DNA of 11,545 bases from Actinomycetota bacterium (GTDB lineage: Bacteria; Actinomycetota; Actinomycetes; S36-B12). The number at the start of each line of letters is the position of its first letter. The stretch's first letter is position 1. A program made the position numbers and the translations under genes. Below, one piece after another: positions 5,818 through 11,545 of the stretch. The DNA lies in the NCBI GenBank assembly GCA_027729865.1, contig JAQCBM010000033.1, forward strand, positions 1-11,545. Direction: 5' to 3'. The notes under the pieces were generated by a model. That model searched no databases and had not been told where the DNA came from. It saw only the letters and a program-made list of their open reading frames with translations.

Positions 5818-7481
5818 CGTCGCGCCAATTTCGATTTCACCATGTTAAGTGCGCTGGTGATCTCTTGAACACGCATGAGCAGCGCAAGAAGGTAGAAGCT
5901 AACGACGCCCACGCCTCCCAGCACAATGATCAGGACTAACGCATTCAGTTGCGCCGGCAATGATGCAAGGGGTGTTACAGCGATCAAGACACCTCGAAGG
6001 AAGATGAGTGCAATCACCGTCAGGACACTGGCCAGGATGAGCCGAACCAGGACCCAGACGGTCCGACGTGACTGCACGCCACCGAGTTTGCGCGCCAACC
6101 ACACCCAAATCAGAACAAACCCAAACCAGTAGGCGAGCACGTAGCCGAAGGCGATCGCTGCAACCTGAGGGCCGCCTGCGCTGCTGACGCCGAGGTTGGT
6201 GAACACGGAGAAGAACCACACGACGAGCAGCAACATCACAGCGGAAAAGGCCACAGTGATGAAGAACGGTGTCCGGGTGTCCTCGAGTGAGTAGAAGCCA
6301 CGTAGAAGGACGTAGAAGAGAGTGAAGGGGAGAAGCCCGAGCATGAAGACACGAACGATGTCGCCCATCACACTCGCCTGTTCGACCGTAGCCGCGCCGT
6401 ACCCAAACAGCAGGACTGCAACATCAGAGCCCAGCACGAAGAGCAATGCGGCCACGGGCGCAATCAGAGCCGCCACGACCCGCATCGCCCCTCCGATGTC
6501 GTGGCCAATCTTCTTGAGTTTGCCCTCGTGTGCGAGTCGACTGATCGCTGGAAGTAGCGCGGTGACTATGGAAATCGTGATCACGCTGTGCGGAAGCATG
6601 AAGACCAGGTGGGCTTTCTGATAGGTAGTGATACCGGCTGCCGTCGCACCAGTTGCCGCCGCATCCACGTTCGCCTGTGCGGCTAGTCGGGTGATGACCA
6701 CGTACGTCAGTTGATTCACCAGGACCAACCCGATAGTCCACCCGGCGAGCTTGCCGGCCTTTCCTAGACCTTGGTCCTTCCAATCGAAACGGGGACGCCA
6801 TCGGTAGCCGGCGCGCGAGAGAACCGGAATCAAGATGATCGCTTGAATCACCACACCGAGAGTGGTCCCAATACCTAGGAGAAGGACTTGTCCGGTGGTC
6901 AGCACACCATCAGCTGCAGCCGATGTCCCAGCGATCCCGATGAACAACACGAAGGTGGCAATCGCAACGACGTTATTGGCGATCGGAGCGAACATCGGCG
7001 CTCCGAACTTCCCGCGGGAATTCAGAACTTGCGACAACATCGTGTACAGCCCGTAGAAGAAGATCTGGGGGAGGAACAAACGAGCAAATGCAACTGCGAG
7101 GTCGTACTGCTCCTGCGGATAATCCGCGGGTGTATAGAGATCGACGATCCACGGCGCAGCGATGACCGCAAGGACCGCTAGGGCGAGCAGGATCGTCGCT
7201 GTTGCGGTGATGAGCCGGTCCGCGTACGCCTTCCCGTCGTCGGCGTCGGCCTCCATCCGACGTACCAACTGGGGAATGAAGACCGCGTTGAGCGCACCTC
7301 CCACCACGAGGATGTAGACGATCGTGGGTAGTGAGTTTCCAAGTGAGTACGCATCCGAAACGAGATAGAAGCCCAAAGCGGCGGCCAACGCGATGTCGCG
7401 CCCGATACCGGTGATCCGGGACACGACGGTCCCGGTCGCCATCACCGAACTCGCGCCCACCAGCGCGCGGTTCCTACTCAT
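5814..7481 (-). CDS. murJ: Lipid II flippase MurJ (MviN family)
   Basis: The 555-residue polytopic protein has about 14 hydrophobic segments and belongs to the MOP superfamily. It moves lipid-linked peptidoglycan precursor across the cytoplasmic membrane. The N-terminal signature SRITGIGRD (21-29) keeps the Ser-Arg and second Arg that are important in Escherichia coli MurJ, and Asp43 follows in SDAYSLGN. The E. coli LLRR arginine pair is replaced by IVYILVVGG, which I recall as typical of actinobacterial members. The protein ends just after the last membrane helix with ALNMVKSKLARR, so the cytoplasmic kinase-like and extracellular modules of mycobacterial MurJ are encoded by the next gene instead. 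The ATG at 7481 overlaps the stop of the DUF6049 gene by 8 nt. The G-rich GGGGCGGGCG upstream is its only plausible ribosome site. Confidence 0.95.
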   Translation of the reverse strand: MSRNRALVGASSVMATGTVVSRITGIGRDIALAAALGFYLVSDAYSLGNSLPTIVYILVVGGALNAVFIPQLVRRMEADADDGKAYADRLITATATILLALAVLAVIAAPWIVDLYTPADYPQEQYDLAVAFARLFLPQIFFYGLYTMLSQVLNSRGKFGAPMFAPIANNVVAIATFVLFIGIAGTSAAADGVLTTGQVLLLGIGTTLGVVIQAIILIPVLSRAGYRWRPRFDWKDQGLGKAGKLAGWTIGLVLVNQLTYVVITRLAAQANVDAAATGATAAGITTYQKAHLVFMLPHSVITISIVTALLPAISRLAHEGKLKKIGHDIGGAMRVVAALIAPVAALLFVLGSDVAVLLFGYGAATVEQASVMGDIVRVFMLGLLPFTLFYVLLRGFYSLEDTRTPFFITVAFSAVMLLLVVWFFSVFTNLGVSSAGGPQVAAIAFGYVLAYWFGFVLIWVWLARKLGGVQSRRTVWVLVRLILASVLTVIALIFLRGVLIAVTPLASLPAQLNALVLIIVLGGVGVVSFYLLALLMRVQEITSALNMVKSKLARR

Positions 7482-9681
7482 CGCCCGCCCCGGTTTCTGC
7501 CCCCGCGCTCTCCCCCGCGTTTACCCCCGCGCTCGCGGATCGAATCCGCCGCGCAACTCCCACCACCACGAACACCACTATGGCCACGAATGCAATAGCT
7601 ACAACCCATGCCGCGGCGCGGGCGTAGGCGGTGCTTGCCACCTCGATGCGCGCCGGTGAGCCGAAGGCCGAGCCATCGGGGGTCAGCAACTGCACGCGCA
7701 CGGGCACGGTGTTGCTGCCCACCACTCGTGCTTCTACATCTACGCTCACCTTGCGGCCGGGCTCGATGGTGATGTCGGTGAGGGGTTCAGACTCCAGCCG
7801 GATCGACGGTGATGCTCGAAGTTCCACACCCACCGTCACAGACCGATCGAGTGAGTTTTCGATGGTGATGGGAACGCGACCGGTTTCGCCGGAGAACGTG
7901 ACCGTGCCTTCCGATAGCACGTTGACCTGGTCGATCTGATCGTTCAGTTGGGCGCGAACGCTAGCCAGAAGCTCACGGCCGGTTTCCGGTTGGCTTCGCC
8001 AGGCGCTGGACTCGGTGCGCAGCAGTGCTGATGCGAACGCATCGGACACACCGATGGGATTGTCGAGAACACTCGTGAAGGACGCGAGTTCAGTACTGAC
8101 CGATCGGACGTCTGCCAGGAATGTCGACGACAACTCTGCCGCTTGCGCCTTGCTTCCATAAGCTCCGCGGTCACGGCGCAACGGATTGGTGGGTGCCTCG
8201 AGCAACTCACTGAGAGTGAGGGGTTGCAACCACGGTGCGCTGACCGTCGCTCGCAGTAACGAGTTCACGGCAGCAGGCGAGGGATCCCAGCGAATGTCGT
8301 CGGGACCCACCACGATGGCGCGGGACGGCGCATCCTGAGGAATGGTCCCCGCCAGCACGGCCGATTCGGCAAGGAATGCTTGACGGACCAAGATGGCATC
8401 CGACCGACCACGTTGAGGTTCGGTCAACAATGCAGACATCCGTGGTTCGCGTAAGACTGCCTGCAGCGCACCGAAGGAAGTGTTGATGACGGCACGACCG
8501 GTGTTGGCGCCGGCGTAGGCATCCTGCGCACGCAACGCGCGGCCGGACAAGATCACTGTCCGCACACCGGCAGAGGCCAGGAGGTCGCCAGTCTCCTGAT
8601 CCAAGCGACCGAACGGCGCCCAGTAGGTACCCCCGATGACCTGTTGACTCAGTGCGGCGGAGGCAATCGGGACTGCCTGCGTTATGGATCGAACAACATC
8701 GGTGGTCATTCCGGCCCGAGTGAGTGCGACGGCATCGACGTCTGCGTACGGCAACACCCGAAGGGTGGGATTCGTAGTGGCCGGCAGCTGAGCTTGTTCT
8801 AGTGCCGCCTGCAAGGACTGCAGCCACGCCTGCGCGTCGCTGCTGCGATCCCCCACCACAACCTGACCACCACGCCTGACTTGGTAGCCGTCTGTCATGT
8901 CCTGCACGGACTGCAAAAGCGCGGGGTCTGCGAACCAACTGACCGACCGTGGCTGCAACGAGGCCGAATCCACGAGCGTGGCCAGCCGGCCACCTGCGGA
9001 AACAGCTCGTGGGGTTTGGTCGTTCAAGAAGATGCCGTTTGCTTCGCGCGCGGGCCAATCGGCAAGTGGCCACAGCCACACCAACTGCACCGGATCCACC
9101 GGATCCGGGAACCAGGGCACGAAGGTACGCACGATGCCTTGCCGACGTTCACCTTCGTCAACCTGCGCTCCCCGACGCGCAGCCAAGACCTCGACACCCA
9201 AGGCGTACACACCGTTACCGGCGAGCGGCAACTGCGAGAACGGGATGCGCAGCGAGAATGTCTCTTGCCCGCGCGGGGCAATCGTGTCCGTGATGGGGGT
9301 GCGTGTTGCATCAATGGCGGCGTTCGTCGGATCGTCACCTTCTGTCTCCAGCGGTGCACCACGAACGTTGGTGATCTGTGATCGCGCAGTGATCGGCTCC
9401 GATGACAATCGAAGTTGGATCGACACGTCGGACATGACGTCGCCGGTGTTGTTGACGATCCGACCCTCGATGCGCAGGTTGTCCTCGGTCGTGGGAACGA
9501 TGGGAGTGAGTCGATCGATAACCACACCAATCGGGGCGTCGACAACTGCGTGCGCAGTGGTGACTGGAGCGGCAAGCACCAGCCCGCACGTGACGACCGT
9601 TGTCACGACGAGCACTGTGAACCGCTTGACCGCCGATCCTGCGGCAAGCGCAATCGAAGTCGGTCTGCGCCTAGCTGGCAT
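7474..9681 (-). CDS. Secreted, membrane-anchored DUF6049 protein of unknown function
   Basis: The likely start is the ATG at 9681 (MPARRR..., 735 residues), which overlaps the NUDIX stop by 11 nt. An in-frame ATG at 9723 would overlap by more than 50 nt and adds no signal-like sequence. A signal peptide runs to AHA (about residue 45). It is followed by a beta-sandwich-like segment (about 54-98), a large middle region (about 190-560) with the motifs LRVLPYADVD and GGTYWAPFGRLD, a second beta-sandwich-like segment (about 590-677), a membrane helix (about 689-710) and a short Gly/Ala-rich cytoplasmic tail. This is the topology and position of Rv3909 in M. tuberculosis. Its persistent placement before murJ suggests work on the cell surface. 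The middle motifs vaguely recall polysaccharide deacetylase-like barrels, but no catalytic set could be assigned. The function is unknown. Confidence 0.82.
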   Translation of the reverse strand: MPARRRPTSIALAAGSAVKRFTVLVVTTVVTCGLVLAAPVTTAHAVVDAPIGVVIDRLTPIVPTTEDNLRIEGRIVNNTGDVMSDVSIQLRLSSEPITARSQITNVRGAPLETEGDDPTNAAIDATRTPITDTIAPRGQETFSLRIPFSQLPLAGNGVYALGVEVLAARRGAQVDEGERRQGIVRTFVPWFPDPVDPVQLVWLWPLADWPAREANGIFLNDQTPRAVSAGGRLATLVDSASLQPRSVSWFADPALLQSVQDMTDGYQVRRGGQVVVGDRSSDAQAWLQSLQAALEQAQLPATTNPTLRVLPYADVDAVALTRAGMTTDVVRSITQAVPIASAALSQQVIGGTYWAPFGRLDQETGDLLASAGVRTVILSGRALRAQDAYAGANTGRAVINTSFGALQAVLREPRMSALLTEPQRGRSDAILVRQAFLAESAVLAGTIPQDAPSRAIVVGPDDIRWDPSPAAVNSLLRATVSAPWLQPLTLSELLEAPTNPLRRDRGAYGSKAQAAELSSTFLADVRSVSTELASFTSVLDNPIGVSDAFASALLRTESSAWRSQPETGRELLASVRAQLNDQIDQVNVLSEGTVTFSGETGRVPITIENSLDRSVTVGVELRASPSIRLESEPLTDITIEPGRKVSVDVEARVVGSNTVPVRVQLLTPDGSAFGSPARIEVASTAYARAAAWVVAIAFVAIVVFVVVGVARRIRSASAGVNAGESAGAETGAGDE
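7488..7537 (-). repeat. GC-rich short tandem repeat encoding an Ala-Gly tail
   Basis: The unit GCGGGGG recurs three times on the minus strand in roughly 12-nt steps. It encodes four-residue units (SAGV, NAGE, SAGA) at the C-terminus of the DUF6049 protein. The G-rich end also lies just before the murJ start and may serve as its ribosome-binding region. Replication slippage could vary the tail length between strains. Confidence 0.5.
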
Positions 9682-10102
9682 CGGCCAGTAACTGGGGCAC
9701 CTGCGCGATGAGGCGGCGTTCATCGGCGTAGGCGAGTCGATCCGGCAATTCGGCTAGGGGAACCCAGGCCACCTCATCCACCTCGACATCGTCGCTGTTC
9801 AATTCCCCGCCCTCGGCCAGCATCAAGTAATGGTGAACCGTCTTGTGGATTCGCTGGCCTTCCGCGGTGAAGTAGAAGTCGATTACCCCCAGGGGCGCCA
9901 CGACCCGTCCTGCGATCCCGGTCTCCTCGGTGACCTCCCGAACAGCTGCCGCCTCGAGGGATTCCCCCTCTTCAAGATGCCCTTTGGGCAGTGACCAGGT
10001 GAGGTTGCCGTGGCTGTTGGTGCGCCCGATCAGTGCAGCGCGATGCTCGGAGTCCAGGACCAGCCCCCCGGCGGAGGTCTCCTCAACAGTGCGGCGGGCC
10101 AT
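9671..10102 (-). CDS. NUDIX hydrolase (MutT4-like)
   Basis: The 143-residue protein has a perfect Nudix box: Gly41, five residues, Glu47, seven residues, then REVTEETGI (55-63). It cleaves a nucleoside diphosphate linked to another group, using Mg2+ bound by the box glutamates. The actual substrate cannot be read from the sequence; the syntenic M. tuberculosis gene is named mutT4. The ATG at 10102 fits the domain start (MARRTVEETSAGGLVL). The frame stays open further upstream to 10309, but that extension is Arg/Pro-rich, lies antisense to pcnA and is rejected. No Shine-Dalgarno sequence precedes this ATG, while a TATCCT -10-like element lies exactly 6 nt before it, suggesting a leaderless message. 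It is the first gene of the long minus-strand operon. Confidence 0.92.
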   Translation of the reverse strand: MARRTVEETSAGGLVLDSEHRAALIGRTNSHGNLTWSLPKGHLEEGESLEAAAVREVTEETGIAGRVVAPLGVIDFYFTAEGQRIHKTVHHYLMLAEGGELNSDDVEVDEVAWVPLAELPDRLAYADERRLIAQVPQLLADAS

Positions 10103-10108
10103 GGGGCG

Positions 10109-10114
10109 AGGATA
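10109..10114 (-). promoter_or_regulatory. Candidate -10 element for a leaderless NUDIX-murJ-sigM operon
   Basis: On the minus strand TATCCT fits the actinobacterial TANNNT -10 motif and is followed by 6 nt and then the NUDIX ATG. Transcription would therefore start at the A of the start codon. No convincing -35 hexamer is seen, which is common for this kind of promoter. It is the only intergenic promoter candidate upstream of the six-gene block down to the anti-sigma gene. Confidence 0.5.
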
Positions 10115-10129
10115 AACCGCAGCCCGCAC

Positions 10130-10135
10130 TAGCCT
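10130..10135 (+). promoter_or_regulatory. Candidate -10 element for pcnA
   Basis: TAGCCT fits TANNNT and lies 8 nt before the GTG at 10144, which again has no Shine-Dalgarno sequence. A leaderless or near-leaderless pcnA transcript is possible. There is no recognisable -35. Evidence is weaker than for the opposite-strand element because the six-base motif is permissive. Confidence 0.35.
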
Positions 10136-10143
10136 TGTGCGTC

Positions 10144-11545
10144 GTGTCCGGCAATCTCCAGGTTCTGCGTAAGCAGGCGTTGGCCTCATTGACTCCCGTG
10201 GCTGGGTTGCTCCAGCGGATCGGTGAGCACTTCGAGTCCGCCGGACACCAGATTTCCCTCGTGGGGGGCCCGGTTCGGGATTCACTCCTGGGCCGACTGA
10301 CCGAGGCAACCGACTTGGACTTCACCACCGACGCTCACCCCGAGCAGGTGCTTGCGCTGCTCGAGGGTTTCGCAGACACCACCTGGGATGTCGGGATTCG
10401 CTTCGGGACGGTGGGTGCCCGGATCGATGGCCGCGAGGTCGAGATCACTACCTACCGGTCCGAGGCCTATGACCCCGAGTCACGAAAGCCCGAAGTGTCC
10501 TTCGGCACCGAGTTATCCGAGGACCTGCTCCGGCGCGACTTCACCATCAACGCGATGGCACTGACTTTGCCGGCGATGGAATTCGTCGACCTATTCGACG
10601 GGATCGAGGATCTTGCGCGGCGACGTATCCGCACGCCCGGCACCGCGCAGCAGTCCTTCGATGACGACCCCTTACGCATGATGCGCGCGGCTCGCTTCGC
10701 AGCTCAGTTGAATTTCACGGTCGACGACGACGTCATCACCGCGATGCAGCAGCAGGGTGAGCGCATCGAGATTGTTTCAGCCGAACGGGTACGCGAGGAA
10801 CTGACAAAGATCGTGATGAGCGACCACCCGCGTATCGGATTAACGCTATTGGTCGATACAGGGCTTGCTGAGTACGTACTTCCGGAGTTGCCACTTCTTC
10901 GGCTGGAGGAAGACGAGCACCATCACCACAAGGATGTGTACGAACACACCCTCACCGTTCTTGAACAGGCGATGACGCTGGAGAAGGTGCATGAGCCCAC
11001 GTGCGAACCCGACCTCACTTTGCGTCTTGCCGCGCTGTTGCACGACATCGGCAAGCCCAAGACCCGACGATTCGAGGCCGGGGGCAAGGTGAGTTTCCAC
11101 CACCATGAGGTGGTTGGTGCACGGATGACCAAGAAGCGTATGCAAGCTTTGCGTTACCCCAACGACCTCACCGATGACGTTTCAAAGTTGGTGGAATTGC
11201 ATCTGCGCTTCCACGGCTATGGCACCGGTGAGTGGACCGATGCAGCGGTTCGTCGGTATGTACGCGATGCTGGTGATCAACTCGTCCGCCTGCACAAACT
11301 CACTCGAGCGGACAGCACCACGCGCAACCGCAAGCGCGCGATGACGTTGCAGCGGGCCTACGACGATCTTGAGAAGCGCATTGAGAAACTCTCGGAAGAG
11401 GAGGAACTTGCAGCGATCCGGCCCGACCTTGACGGCAGGCAGATCATGGAGATTCTCGATATTCCACCCGGCCCGGTGGTCGGGCAGGCCTACAACTTCC
11501 TCCTGGGGCTCCGCCTTGATCAAGGCCCCATGGATGAAGCCAGCG
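10144..11545 (+). CDS. pcnA: CCA tRNA nucleotidyltransferase, C-terminus cut by window edge
   Basis: The frame is open from 10144 to the right edge (467 codons seen). It encodes a class II tRNA nucleotidyltransferase, which adds or repairs the 3' CCA end of tRNA. Visible motifs are LVGGPVRD (39-46), the metal-binding DLD (57-59) in TDLDFTTD, the RRDFTINA motif (130-137), the DDPLRMMRAARF head/neck motif (173-184) and a C-terminal HD domain with LLHDIGKP (298-305) and HHHEVVGA. The HD domain suggests additional phosphohydrolase activity, as in other HD-containing members. The GTG at 10144 is chosen because it gives the expected N-terminal length. A TTG at 10135 is in frame and possible. The gene diverges from the NUDIX gene, as pcnA does from mutT4 in M. 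tuberculosis. Only the last few residues appear to be missing. Confidence 0.96.
   Translation, partial: MSGNLQVLRKQALASLTPVAGLLQRIGEHFESAGHQISLVGGPVRDSLLGRLTEATDLDFTTDAHPEQVLALLEGFADTTWDVGIRFGTVGARIDGREVEITTYRSEAYDPESRKPEVSFGTELSEDLLRRDFTINAMALTLPAMEFVDLFDGIEDLARRRIRTPGTAQQSFDDDPLRMMRAARFAAQLNFTVDDDVITAMQQQGERIEIVSAERVREELTKIVMSDHPRIGLTLLVDTGLAEYVLPELPLLRLEEDEHHHHKDVYEHTLTVLEQAMTLEKVHEPTCEPDLTLRLAALLHDIGKPKTRRFEAGGKVSFHHHEVVGARMTKKRMQALRYPNDLTDDVSKLVELHLRFHGYGTGEWTDAAVRRYVRDAGDQLVRLHKLTRADSTTRNRKRAMTLQRAYDDLEKRIEKLSEEEELAAIRPDLDGRQIMEILDIPPGPVVGQAYNFLLGLRLDQGPMDEAS

Noticed and set aside
8207..9079. Minus-strand open frame of 290 codons inside the DUF6049 gene
   Set aside because: It is out of frame with the long, well-structured protein (signal peptide, C-terminal helix), and its composition is Arg-rich and low in hydrophobics.
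9090..9108. Palindrome CCGGATCC-ACC-GGATCCGG
   Set aside because: It lies within the DUF6049 coding region and is explained by the repeated codons for PDPVDP. No regulatory context.
8897..9691. Plus-strand open frame of 264 codons opposite the DUF6049 gene
   Set aside because: Antisense shadow, Ser/Arg/Ala-rich, no ribosome site or domain.
10103..10309. Upstream extension of the NUDIX gene to an earlier ATG at 10309
   Set aside because: The added 69 residues are Arg/Pro-rich, unlike NUDIX N-termini, and overlap the start of pcnA on the other strand.

Overview
The window is a compact chromosomal segment of an actinobacterium (Actinomycetota). The gene order pcnA | NUDIX (mutT4-like) - DUF6049 - murJ - pseudokinase - sigM - anti-sigma - trxB - trxA - cwlM matches the conserved neighbourhood that ends at Rv3915 in Mycobacterium tuberculosis and occurs in other actinomycetes, usually close to parA/parB and the replication origin. 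The moderately high G+C, the GTG starts and the CwlM and SigM signatures agree. The genus cannot be told from the sequence. The murJ-pseudokinase pair is unfused here, unlike in mycobacteria as I recall them, so the organism is probably not Mycobacterium.

Layout. On the plus strand only one gene is seen: pcnA, the tRNA CCA-end nucleotidyltransferase, from about 10144 and running off the right edge. Everything else is on the minus strand, transcribed right to left. A NUDIX hydrolase (10102-9671) starts 41 bp from pcnA with no Shine-Dalgarno sequence. It overlaps a large secreted, membrane-anchored DUF6049 protein (9681-7474). That gene overlaps murJ, the lipid II flippase (7481-5814). murJ overlaps a membrane-anchored pseudokinase with an extracellular sugar-binding-like domain (5817-4096), which overlaps the ECF sigma factor sigM (4099-3314), which overlaps its membrane anti-sigma factor (3317-2397). 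A 161-bp intergenic region follows, and then trxB (2235-1300), trxA (1266-946) and cwlM (940 to the left edge).

Functional logic. The right-hand operon handles envelope growth: the flippase, its regulatory pseudokinase, an unknown secreted protein, and a stress sigma/anti-sigma switch. The left-hand operon pairs the cytoplasmic thioredoxin system with CwlM, a degenerate amidase that in mycobacteria regulates peptidoglycan precursor synthesis. The only sizeable intergenic region carries an exact SigR/SigH-type promoter (GGGAAT, 18 nt, GTT) for trxB. Just downstream of it is an 18-nt palindrome resembling CsoR/CstR-family operators. Further inverted repeats overlap the -35 element.

No tRNA, rRNA, mobile element or CRISPR array was seen. 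The most notable points are the candidate dual control of trxBA-cwlM, the unfused flippase/pseudokinase pair, the complete loss of kinase catalytic residues, and the deleted zinc-site loop in CwlM.
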